37,037 nucleotides of DNA from Acidobacteriaceae bacterium (GCA_003140075.1 PLIO01000070.1:1-37037), one strand, 5' to 3'. Shown: positions 26,181-32,867, counted from the first letter of the stretch. Notes: a model not told the origin generated them from the letters alone. Program-made: numbers and translations.

Positions 26181-26653
26181 CGGGATTCACTCCGAGGCCG
26201 TCACCAGCTTCACGGTCGGAAGCAAGACGTTTCACCTATACCGCAGGTGGCAGGTCAGCCGGATCGGTGGTGCCGGGGTATTGACGGGGAAGAAGGCAAG
26301 TCGCGCCATCATCGGTCTCGGGAAGAAGCTCCTGCGGAGCCACCGGAGCAAGACAACGGGGATGAACCACAACACCGGATTGACCGGCTTGCCTGAGAGC
26401 CCAACCCATGGCGCCGTGGAGCGTGCAGAGAAAGAGATCCGCATCCGTCTGAGCTCAACCGTGGGAACCCTCATCAATGCCGCCCGGCGAAGATTGCGCT
26501 TGCACGGCAGGGGCCGCCGATACCGGCAACGCCTGCTCTACATCTAAGCCGGCGGACCATTCCGCTCTCTCGATTGCCATGGCTCCGGCCCCTCTTTGGT
26601 CTTCTTGGGCCTTCCTCCCAATCCAAATCCCGCTAAACTCCACCGAGCGCCGG
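26181..26653. other. Stretch without a recognisable gene between cheR and flgM
   Basis: Open frames exist on both strands (a long plus-strand one at 26029-26547 and a minus-strand one ending at 26232), but none shows a known domain, and the plus-strand frame runs through the cheR leader. On the minus strand directly after flgM a 41-codon frame (26455-26580, MAIERAEWSAG) could be a remnant of the gene that followed flgM. In many flagellar clusters flgN, flgK and flgL come next; I see no trace of them. Confidence 0.5.
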
Positions 26654-26956
26654 TCAAGCCGCCTTTTCCACCATGTGCGAGAACAGCGCCACGGCCACCT
26701 GCGCGGCCCCGGGTTGGTAGCTCCCGCCGAGAACCGCCTGCCGCAAGGCGTTGACCTTTTCCTGGCGAATTTCGGTAAGCTGCGATGCCTGCGCCACCAA
26801 GGCCTGTACTTGCACGTGAGCGCCGGAAAGCTGCGCCTGATCTTCGCCCACCCAAGCGCCCGCAGAGGAATGGGCGTCAGCACTGGCGGAGCTCGGGCTG
26901 CTGGCTCGGCTGTTTTCGGGAAGCGCTTGTGCGCCTTGATTCGAATCGATTCTCAT
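26654..26956 (-). CDS. flgM: Anti-sigma-28 factor FlgM
   Basis: A 100-residue protein starting at MRIDSNQGAQ (GGGGGG-type ribosome-binding site upstream; the frame is open further back but that part contains the promoter). The N-terminal half is Ser/Ala/Gln-rich and presumably disordered; the C-terminal half carries the conserved sigma-28-binding helices: LTEIRQEKVNALRQAVLGG, then SYQPGAAQVAVALFSHMVEK. FlgM holds FliA inactive until it is exported through the completed hook-basal body. The reading frame is intact, unlike the flagellar structural genes upstream. It sits behind two tandem sigma-28 promoters and directly after the flgJ fragment. Confidence 0.85.
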   Translation of the reverse strand: MRIDSNQGAQALPENSRASSPSSASADAHSSAGAWVGEDQAQLSGAHVQVQALVAQASQLTEIRQEKVNALRQAVLGGSYQPGAAQVAVALFSHMVEKAA

Positions 26957-26991
26957 CCGTGTCGTACCCCCCGATTTCCCTTGCAATTTAG

Positions 26992-27018
26992 CTATCGGCA
27001 GGCCGTTAAAAAACTTTA
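26992..27018 (-). promoter_or_regulatory. Sigma-28 (FliA) promoter P2, proximal to flgM
   Basis: On the minus strand: TAAAGTTT (27018-27011), an 11-nt spacer, GCCGATAG (26999-26992). The sigma-28 consensus is TAAAGTTT-N11-GCCGATAA, so only the last base differs and the spacer is exact. The -10 ends 35 nt before the flgM ATG. Confidence 0.9.
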
Positions 27019-27072
27019 ATCTTCCCCCCTGCACTTTCCGTTCAGCCTTCCGCAGTGAGCCCTTATCTTGTT

Positions 27073-27099
27073 CTATCGGCATAAGTTACAAAAACTTTA
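27073..27099 (-). promoter_or_regulatory. Sigma-28 (FliA) promoter P1, distal to flgM
   Basis: On the minus strand: TAAAGTTT (27099-27092), 11-nt spacer, GCCGATAG (27080-27073). It is identical to the proximal promoter in both boxes and lies 81 bp upstream, while the spacers differ, so the pair is a tandem arrangement rather than a simple short duplication. It drives into flgM. Confidence 0.9.
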
Positions 27100-27147
27100 A
27101 TGGTCCGGAACCGGACTCGCGGGGGATGGCGCCACCCCCACCGTCCG

Positions 27148-27318
27148 CTACCTTCGTACCCCCAGATGCTGGGCAATCATGCGGGCAATTCCGAACCCCC
27201 CTCCGGCCGCCAGCGCCGACGCCAAGGCTTGGGTCCCTAGATAGTTGTTGTCGTCCTCCCCCGCGATGGCATCCTGGCCGGGGAGGGCCGCGAACGTCTT
27301 CTCCAAAGACTCCAGCAC
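27148..27318 (-). pseudogene. flgJ: flgJ 3' fragment (rod-binding protein C-terminal piece)
   Basis: In a frame different from flgF, 56 codons read from VLESLEKTFAAL through DNNYLGTQALASAL and GGGFGIARMIAQHLG to a TAG. This matches the end of the rod-binding domain of FlgJ-type proteins (the segment around LASALAxxGGxGIA). No start and no N-terminal half exist; instead the fragment is joined to the truncated flgF at about 27319-27326. FlgJ assists rod assembly in the periplasm. The ancestral neighbours flgG, flgA, flgH and flgI would have lain between flgF and flgJ and are missing, so a deletion of several kilobases is inferred. Confidence 0.7.
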
Positions 27319-27871
27319 ACGGCCGACCCGGCGGGCGCGCTGTAAGTAGAGTTGCCCACCGCAGTCAGATTCGTTCCCGGCGGGAACTCCGCCAGCTGCA
27401 GCTTGTCCACCACGTTGCCGTCCACCGATATCGTTCCGTCCGAGCTGATCGCGACATTCCCGTTCGGCAAAGTCACCGGCCCCTGCTCACCCAGTACCGC
27501 ATTTGCCTGGTTCGTCACCAGCTGTCCCGCCGACGTAAGGTGCGGGCTGCCGTCGCGGGTATAGAGAACGTCCGGCCCGGACTGCACGGAAAAAAATCCG
27601 CTGCCTCCAATGGCCCCATCCAAGGGATTTCCGGTAGCCGCGAGGCTGTCCGAGGCCAGGTCGAGACGGCTGCCGCTAGAACGCCAAAATTGTTGACGGC
27701 AACATTCAACGGGTTGGTACACACCGCACCATCGCCCGTCAGCAGCGAACGAAACGTCGTCTGCTGTCCGCCATAGCCCGTCGTCGACAGGTTGGCCAGA
27801 TTATGAGCCACCAACTCCAGAGCTTGTGTTTGTGCCGCCAGCCCGGCGGCTGCGTAGCACCCACTGTCCAT
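27319..27871 (-). pseudogene. flgF: flgF remnant: frameshifted and 3'-truncated proximal rod protein
   Basis: Starts at MDSGCYAAAGL with the rod/hook N-terminal signature ALELVAHNLANLSTTGYGGQ, and reads on to NVAVNNFGVL. At about 27672-27684 the frame shifts; the next frame continues as GSRLDLASDSLAATGNPLDGAI, GGSGFFSVQ, YTRDGS, VLGEQGPVTLPNGNVAISSDGTISV, and VDKLQLAEF, a textbook FlgF middle. It stops matching after NSTYSAPAGSA, where the sequence jumps to flgJ in a third frame. The last 60 or so residues, including the C-terminal coiled-coil piece, are lost. FlgF forms part of the proximal rod of the basal body. Confidence 0.85.
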
Positions 27872-28018
27872 GGTGCGTTCGCTCCCGTGGTCAACGAAGC
27901 AAGCTGCGTTCCATCTTCGAATGGGATCGGGGGGCCCGGTCTTTGCGTGAGTGTCTGGAAAGAAGGCTGAACGCGCGAGCGAACCCGAGAGGACCTCTAA
28001 CCTTGAACTGGTTGAGAG

Positions 28019-28060
28019 GAAGATCTTGCCGGGTGGTGTAGAACACCCGGCAAAATCTTC
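28019..28060. repeat. 17-bp near-perfect inverted repeat upstream of flgF
   Basis: GAAGATCTTGCCGGGTG (28019-28035) and its partner at 28044-28060 match in 16 of 17 positions around an 8-nt loop. It sits between the sigma-28 promoter at 28100-28126 and the flgF start, so it would fold in the transcript leader. Neither side has a T run, so it is not an ordinary intrinsic terminator. The rest of 27872-28018 shows no gene. Confidence 0.8.
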
Positions 28061-28099
28061 CGCCCGTGCGGTGCAACCTTTGGGGGAGCGCTGCAAGAA

Positions 28100-28126
28100 G
28101 TATCGGCACAATCAGATCGGACTTTA
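28100..28126 (-). promoter_or_regulatory. Sigma-28 (FliA) promoter upstream of the flgF remnant
   Basis: On the minus strand: TAAAGTCC (28126-28119), 11-nt spacer, GCCGATAC (28107-28100). The core TAAAG and GCCGATA are exact with exact spacing. The -35 overlaps the stop codon of the preceding degraded ORF, and transcription would run into the flgF remnant. Confidence 0.8.
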
Positions 28127-28548
28127 GACGGCAGAAGCAGAGCTGGAGTTGGCGGCCGCCGGAGGGTAGAGCCGCAGCGCGGTTGTCGTATCCGCCGGAG
28201 CGCGCACCACTAGATTCACGGCTTCGCGCCGCCGCCCTTCCAGACGGATCCAAATATGCTCTCCACACCTCGCCATGCGGATTTCCTCGGCGCCCACCTT
28301 CGCGGCATAGTTGCCGATGATGCGAGCACATTCGCCGGTGTCTGCCATCCGGTCAAACAATGTCGCCGGCTCCTCGACGTTGCGCCAGCGCCTGTAACCC
28401 TTGCTGCAACGCGCTGGGACACACTAGGCATACCTGGGTGCGATACCCCGGCACCTGCTCGACCGCATACAGCAATGGTGTAGTCGATGCCTTCGCTGAA
28501 CGCCCCCAGCAGAGTTCCCGTGGCCTCGACCAGTTCCACCGGAATCAT
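28124..28548 (-). pseudogene. Unidentified degraded ORF spread over several frames
   Basis: Three overlapping minus-strand frames each hold a protein-like piece: MIPVELVEATGTLLGAFSEGID at the 5' end, then PLLYAVEQVPGYRTQVCLVCPSAL in a second frame, then LFDRMADTGECARIIGNYAAK through WIRLEGRRREAVNLVVRA to the stop at 28124. Read in order they look like one gene broken by at least two frameshifts. The first ATG overlaps the stop of the fliM fragment. I do not recognise the family; none of the pieces matches the middle of FliM or FliN convincingly. Confidence 0.5.
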
Positions 28549-28844
28549 GCCAGATACGTGGTTTCCGGAACGCGCTGGTCGAACTCCCGGTAAGTCAGGT
28601 GCTCGGCGGAAACCAGCGTGGCGGCGAAAACCACGCGCAGGTAAGTGCCGAGGGCGTTGGTCAGGCTGCGCGCGAAGCCTTCATGCAGTTGCGTGATCGA
28701 CTGCAATTGCGCCCGCCCGATCTGGCCGGCACGGCGCACGTCCCAGAGCTCCACTCTCGGCTCCTTGGACTGCTCCGCCCGGCCCCCGCTGCGGGCCTTG
28801 CGTACCATGGCATCGATTTCTTCCTGGTTCAGCTCATTCTGCAT
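28545..28844 (-). pseudogene. fliM: fliM 5' fragment (flagellar switch protein, truncated)
   Basis: The 99 codons start with the CheY-P-binding peptide of FliM (LNQEEIDAMV, consensus LSQxEIDALL) and go on with the start of the CheC-like domain (LQSITQLHEGFARSLTNALGTYLRV, SAEHLTYREFDQRVPETTYLA), then hit a stop. FliM is normally about 330 residues; the CheC-like body and the C-terminal SpoA domain that joins the C-ring are absent. A good GGAGG ribosome-binding site precedes the ATG, so a short peptide carrying the CheY-binding segment could still be made. It begins 55 nt after fliA. Confidence 0.8.
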
Positions 28845-28899
28845 ACGGTCGGACTTCCTCCCGCTCTTCCGTTTCTAGTGGTCTCCATTTGCGCCGTCT

Positions 28900-29688
28900 T
28901 CACCGCCCGCCGGCTTGTGCCGCCCGCGCCGCCGGCTTGCCCGGGCTCATCAATTCCTCCAGCCGCGCCCGCAGGCGAACCACCGCCAGGGAATGAACCT
29001 GCGATACCCTCGATTCGCCAATGCCCAGGATCGCGCCCACTTCCTTCATCGTCAGTTCCTCAAAGTAATAAAGCGCCAGCACCTGCTGCTCTTTTTCCGG
29101 CAGCTCGGCGATCACGCGCGCCAGCAGCTCCTTCATCTCCGAGCGCATGCAGCGGAAAAATGGCGTGTCTTCGGGAGCGTTCGGCAGATAGTCGCACAGA
29201 TCTTCGTCCTTGCCGTCCCAGGGAGACTCCAGGTGCAGGCTGCCCACTTCGAGGCCATCCAATTCGGTCAGCAGCTGCTGAAACTCCCGCAATTCCAGAT
29301 TCAGCTCCGCCGCCACCTCCACTTCCGTGGGAGCGCGGCTGAGCTCCAGGCTGAGCTTGCGCTGAGCCTCTTCGACCCGGCGCGCCTTGCGCCGCAACTC
29401 CCGCGGCCCCCAGTCCATCTCGCGCAGGCTGTCGAGAATCGCGCCCCGGATGCGGAACTTGGCATAGGAGCCGAATTGCACGTGCTTGGAGCGGTCAAAC
29501 TTGTTGAGCGCATCGATCAGTCCAATCACTCCCGCATGCACCAGGTCCTCGAGCGGCACGTGCCGGGGCAGGCGTTCGTGAATGCGGCGCGCCAGGTAGC
29601 GCACCTGGGGCAACTGTTCGAGCAGGATGCGCTCCCGCTCCTCTTTATCCTGCCAGGAGGTGTAGGCTTGGGCCGTATTCTTGCTCAT
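28900..29688 (-). CDS. fliA: RNA polymerase sigma factor FliA (sigma-28), intact
   Basis: A complete 262-residue sigma-70-family factor of the FliA/WhiG group. Region 2 is clear (VPLEDLVHAGVIGLIDALNKFD, then FGSYAKFRIRGAILDSLREMDW), region 3 follows (APTEVEVAAELNL) and region 4 has LPEKEQQVLALYYFEELTMKEVGAILGIGESRVSQVHS, the helix-turn-helix for the -35. Sigma-28 reads late flagellar promoters with the TAAAG/GCCGATAA boxes, three of which lie downstream in this window. The frame is uninterrupted despite heavy damage on both sides, implying recent decay around it or continued selection. Confidence 0.93.
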   Translation of the reverse strand: MSKNTAQAYTSWQDKEERERILLEQLPQVRYLARRIHERLPRHVPLEDLVHAGVIGLIDALNKFDRSKHVQFGSYAKFRIRGAILDSLREMDWGPRELRRKARRVEEAQRKLSLELSRAPTEVEVAAELNLELREFQQLLTELDGLEVGSLHLESPWDGKDEDLCDYLPNAPEDTPFFRCMRSEMKELLARVIAELPEKEQQVLALYYFEELTMKEVGAILGIGESRVSQVHSLAVVRLRARLEELMSPGKPAARAAQAGGR

Positions 29689-29810
29689 GTTGCCGGTTCT
29701 CGCTTCCCCGTGCGGTTTGTCGACGTGCTTTTGTTGCTTCTTTTCTTTTGGTCTAGCGTTTGGTCCCCGTTCCCGCTTACTTCTTTCTCGCGCTTCCGCG
29801 CCGCCACGCC

Positions 29811-29930
29811 TCAGCGCAGCACTCCCAACGACTGCACCTCGACCAGCGGCGGCACTTCGAGGGGAGAGAGCACCACAACTTTCGGCAAGAAAGGCTCGAG
29901 CAGCCGCTGCAGGTAATAGCGCGCCGGGGA
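29811..29930 (-). pseudogene. flhA: flhA 3' fragment (export gate protein C-terminus)
   Basis: The last 39-47 codons read GSPARYYLQRLLEPFLPKVVV, then LSPLEVPPLVEVQSLGVL to a TGA. This is the conserved end of FlhA, the cytosolic docking domain of the flagellar type III export gate (about 690 residues in full). Everything upstream, including all membrane segments, is missing here. The fragment is joined to fliL at about 29922-29932. fliA starts 122 nt after its stop. Confidence 0.75.
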
Positions 29931-30066
29931 TCCGCCAGGTTCAGAACAAAGGTTTTATGCCCTTCACTTGCCCCGGCGCGCCAGACCCGGCCGGCGCGGT
30001 GCCGCGTGTGCTCCAAAACCACGCCCCCAATGCCACCAACACGAGCACAAGCGCGGGAAAAACCAT
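29922..30066 (-). pseudogene. fliL: fliL 5' fragment joined to flhA
   Basis: From ATG 30066, a frame of 41 codons gives one membrane segment (FPALVLVLVALGAWFW) and a short linker (TRGTAPAGSGAPGQVKGIK). In the next frame the sequence continues as FVLNLADP, the hallmark that follows the linker in FliL proteins (FVVNLAD). A one-base frameshift near 29950 separates the two; then the flhA frame begins. FliL is a single-pass protein supporting the stator. In the inferred ancestor fliL-fliM-fliN-fliO-fliP-fliQ-fliR-flhB-flhA order, all genes between would have been deleted. FliL identity rests on a short segment. Confidence 0.55.
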
Positions 30067-30871
30067 CCCATGCGGGAGCCGCTCTTGGTGTTTCTTTCAG
30101 CGGACACAGTCGAGGAAAAAGCAATCGTGATACCGAAGATAGGAACGAAGGTGGGGGCTGGATGGATGCAGACACCCGGCATTAATTGCCCACAAACCAC
30201 CTCAAAGCGAATTCCCGCCGACGGTGTCCACTTCGCGCCGACAGATCCTAAGAAGAATCTTGCCTAGGTTAAGAGAATTCTCATGAATGGTCTCTGGGTT
30301 TGCCGGCAAGCTCGATCTCCGGCCGCGCTTCGCCGCCGGAGACCGAGCACGAAATCGGAAAAGCTCACGCGCTCATAACCATAATTCTCCTTCAGGCCAA
30401 AAATGCTCAGACCACCGCCCCCGCCGCCGAACAGCGCCGCCGGCGCAGTATTGAATGCTGTCGGCCTCTGCTGACATCCCGCAGTTCTGCTGAGCGAGGT
30501 TTGAGCTTCGCGAATGCGAAGCTCAACCGCAGTCGAAGCATCCCCACCCGTCTTGCAAAGAGGGAAAGCAGGATGTCAACAGAGCCAAGCTGTCTCCCAA
30601 GTGCCGGGGAAGGCGCGGATTCATGGTTTGCGGAAAAAAACTCAATTCTCGAAATGTTCGGGAAGAGGACGAGTTCAGAGGCTGCGGAAAGAACTCAACT
30701 CGCATCGGCTTTGAAAGGGCCCGGCTTCAGCCGCGCCGCAAAAGCCCAATAAAATCAACCGCGCTTTAGCGCCTGAGGTGACCCTGTTTCGCGGCTTACA
30801 ACTTTTCTCCGCAAACCGTTCCGCCCCCGATGCAACCCGCCCACTCTTGCCGCGCACGGTCAGGCCGCCGT
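30067..30871. other. 805-bp gap with REP-like elements and a coding-like tract, no intact gene
   Basis: On the minus strand, 30264-30456 reads as a plausible protein tail (AFNTAPAALFGGGGGGLSIFG, then ENYGYERVSFSDFVLGL), but without a start or known match. A perfect palindrome lies at 30501-30526. Around 30630-30800 are interspersed acidobacterial-type words (GCGGAAAGAACTCAACTC, CGGCTTTGAAAGGGCCCGGCTTCAGCCGCGCCG), partly repeated. No promoter for fliA is evident. Confidence 0.5.
30501..30526. repeat. Perfect 11-bp palindrome (REP-like)
   Basis: TTGAGCTTCGC (30501-30511), 4-nt loop GAAT, GCGAAGCTCAA (30516-30526). Followed by CCGCAGTCGAAGCAT, a word of the kind found in dispersed acidobacterial intergenic repeats. 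Confidence 0.7.
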
Positions 30872-32092
30872 TCAACTGGCCAGCGCGGCGCACGAAAAGG
30901 GCCTGGCACTCGAGGGGAAGTGAGGGTGCTGAAAGGGAAAATAGAGATGCTCGGTCAAAACCGTGCTGCCGCTCTGCACCAGGATCGAAGCCCGCTCCAT
31001 GACGTGCTGCAATTCGCGCACGTTGCCCCGCCAGGCATGCGCTTCGAGAACGCGCGCCGCCTCGCCGCTCAGGCTGGGACAAGGCATACTCATCGCGGCC
31101 GCCATGCAGGCCAGGAAGTGCTCCGCCAGGGGAACAATGTCGGCGCGGCGCTCGCTCAGCGGAGGCAACTCCAGCGGAAAAGCCGAGAGCCGGTAAAAAA
31201 GATCCTCGCGAAATTCGCCTCTCCCCGCGCGCCCGGCCAGATCCACATTACTCGCCGCAATCACCCGCACGTCGACGCGCGTGACCGCGGCCGCACCCAG
31301 GCGCTGTACTTCTTTCTGTCCCAGAAAGCGCAGCAGCTTGGCTTGCATGCCCAGGGGCAGTTCGCTGATCTCGTCCAGGAAAAGCGTTCCCCCATGCGCC
31401 GCCGGAATCCGCCCCACCTGTCCCTGCACCGCCCCGGTAAATGCCCCCCGGGCATGGCCAAACAGTTCCGACTCGAGCAAGGTTTCCGGAATGGCGGCGC
31501 AGTTCACGACGATGAAAGGTTTCGCCGCCCGCGGACTCAGGCTATGCAGCGCCTGCGCCACCAGTTCCTTGCCGCTTCCCGTGGGACCGGCAATCAGCAC
31601 GGTGGTGTTGCGGGGCGCTACCAGTTTGGCCATGCGATAGACCTGCTGCATGGCTGCGCTCGTCCCGATCATGCCCGGCAAGGGTTCGGCTTCCTCCTCG
31701 GGGTTCTTCCATAAGCCGGCGTACGCTGCCCGTTCCGCGGCGGGCGACCCGGAAAGGCCCGCATTGGGCGCCACCGTTTTTTCGCAATCGTCCGCGGCCA
31801 CCGCCGCGTCGGAGTCCAGCAGTACCACCTGAATGCCCGGAAACCTGCGCTGAATGATCGCGATCAGCTCCTCGATGTCGAGATCCGGCACCCTGCGGTC
31901 CAGAAAGAGCACCTGCCAATCTCCCTTTTCGAGCTTGGCTAGCGCATCCGCTCCCCCCATCACCTGTTGCACGGACCGGCAGCGGCCGTTCAGGCTGTGC
32001 AGCACCTGCTCCCGCAGTACGCTGCTCGGACTCGCAATCAACGCTCCGCCTGCGCTCCAGGCAATCATCGGAAAACTTGTCGTAACGCTCAT
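30872..32092 (-). CDS. Sigma-54-dependent activator (FleQ/FlrC-like) lacking a DNA-binding domain
   Basis: Start at MSVTTSFPM (32092), preceded by AGGAGA at 7 nt; 406 residues. An N-terminal receiver-like domain (about 12-110) has a possible Asp in VLFLDRRVPDLD but is otherwise divergent, as in FleQ-type proteins. The AAA+ domain is complete: Walker A GPTGSGKE, the sigma-54-contacting GAFTGA loop, Walker B GGTLFLDEI, and the arginine-finger region ending RGNVRELQHVMERA. After that only about 35 residues remain and no Fis-type helix-turn-helix is visible. It may act from solution, as known for FlgR of Helicobacter, or be truncated by the same decay as its neighbours. It sits between a two-component pair and flagellar remnants. 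Confidence 0.85.
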   Translation of the reverse strand: MSVTTSFPMIAWSAGGALIASPSSVLREQVLHSLNGRCRSVQQVMGGADALAKLEKGDWQVLFLDRRVPDLDIEELIAIIQRRFPGIQVVLLDSDAAVAADDCEKTVAPNAGLSGSPAAERAAYAGLWKNPEEEAEPLPGMIGTSAAMQQVYRMAKLVAPRNTTVLIAGPTGSGKELVAQALHSLSPRAAKPFIVVNCAAIPETLLESELFGHARGAFTGAVQGQVGRIPAAHGGTLFLDEISELPLGMQAKLLRFLGQKEVQRLGAAAVTRVDVRVIAASNVDLAGRAGRGEFREDLFYRLSAFPLELPPLSERRADIVPLAEHFLACMAAAMSMPCPSLSGEAARVLEAHAWRGNVRELQHVMERASILVQSGSTVLTEHLYFPFQHPHFPSSARPFSCAALAS

Positions 32093-32147
32093 TCGGGTCT
32101 CCTGTCTTTTTCCCCGCGCTGTGGTCTTGCCATGAAAAGCAATTCGA

Positions 32148-32867
32148 TCAGGATTTCGCCGGCGACCGGAAATTCCCGCCGGCGGCCGCGGCCAGGCCGA
32201 TGCGTACCGTCTCCCCATCTTCGATCCGCTCCCGCTCCCATGCGGCGCCGCTGCGCTCGAAGCCGGCCTGGGCCACGAGCAGCCCCAGTTCCGGCCGGGA
32301 GAATCCGCACCGCGGCCCGGCGGCTTGCCACCGAACGCTGATCCACACAAGGTTGGGCTCGGAACCCGCATCGATGCGCAATGCCGTGCCCCGCTCCGCC
32401 AGGCTCAGCGCCGCATCCAGCAGCCGAAACAAGAGTACCGCCAGCCGCGCCCGCCCCACCCTCACGCTCAGGGAAGAAGAAAGAAGAGAGGAGGAAGAAC
32501 TGCCCGACGCACTATCCAGCGAGAGACGGACGTCTTTCGTCTGCGCCACCGGCTCCAGATCGCGCACCGTTTCCCGCAGCAGACTTATCAGTTCCGTCGT
32601 CTCTTCCGTCTCTTTTTCAGGCTCAAAATCCGTCACTTCCCGCATGGCCTCCACCAGCGCGCGCATGCGCTCGGTCAACTGCAGCCCTTCGCGCAGCCCC
32701 TGCACATACTGCTCCACGGTGCGCGGGCTGGCCAGCGCCACCTCCATCGAGCACTGCAATCCGGTGAGCGGCTGGTTCAGCGCGTGCAGCAATTGCGCCA
32801 ACGGGCTGCGCGCTTCCGTCCTCTCCCCACCCGCCATCGCTACGGGACGCGCTGCGGCGGGAATCAT
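32148..32867 (-). CDS. Histidine-kinase-like protein, truncated or degenerate ATPase part
   Basis: A 239-residue protein whose ATG overlaps the stop of the upstream regulator (ATGA), so the two are translationally coupled. LAQLLHALNQPLTGLQCSMEVAL resembles a dimerisation H-box with a candidate phosphorylated His. Next comes a helical segment (LTERMRALVEAMREV), a Ser-rich insertion, RLLDAALSLAERGTALRI as a weak N-box counterpart and possibly GLLVA as a G-box trace. The Asn and Gly motifs of a normal ATP lid are not recognisable. It has no membrane or sensor segment. Pairing with the OmpR-type regulator is clear from gene order; kinase activity is doubtful. Confidence 0.65.
   Translation of the reverse strand: MIPAAARPVAMAGGERTEARSPLAQLLHALNQPLTGLQCSMEVALASPRTVEQYVQGLREGLQLTERMRALVEAMREVTDFEPEKETEETTELISLLRETVRDLEPVAQTKDVRLSLDSASGSSSSSLLSSSLSVRVGRARLAVLLFRLLDAALSLAERGTALRIDAGSEPNLVWISVRWQAAGPRCGFSRPELGLLVAQAGFERSGAAWERERIEDGETVRIGLAAAAGGNFRSPAKS

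Noticed and set aside
26029..26547. 172-codon plus-strand open frame between cheR and flgM
   Set aside because: It overlaps the cheR 5' end and leader antisense, is Arg/Gly-rich without any domain, and has no ribosome-binding site; likely a chance frame in GC-rich DNA.
27126..27776. 216-codon plus-strand frame
   Set aside because: Antisense to the flgF and flgJ remnants, Pro/Arg-rich, typical shadow.
28915..29916. 333-codon plus-strand frame
   Set aside because: Antisense to fliA and the flhA fragment; His/Gln-rich shadow of intact coding sequence.
30830..31714. 294-codon plus-strand frame
   Set aside because: Antisense to the sigma-54 activator; composition of a shadow.
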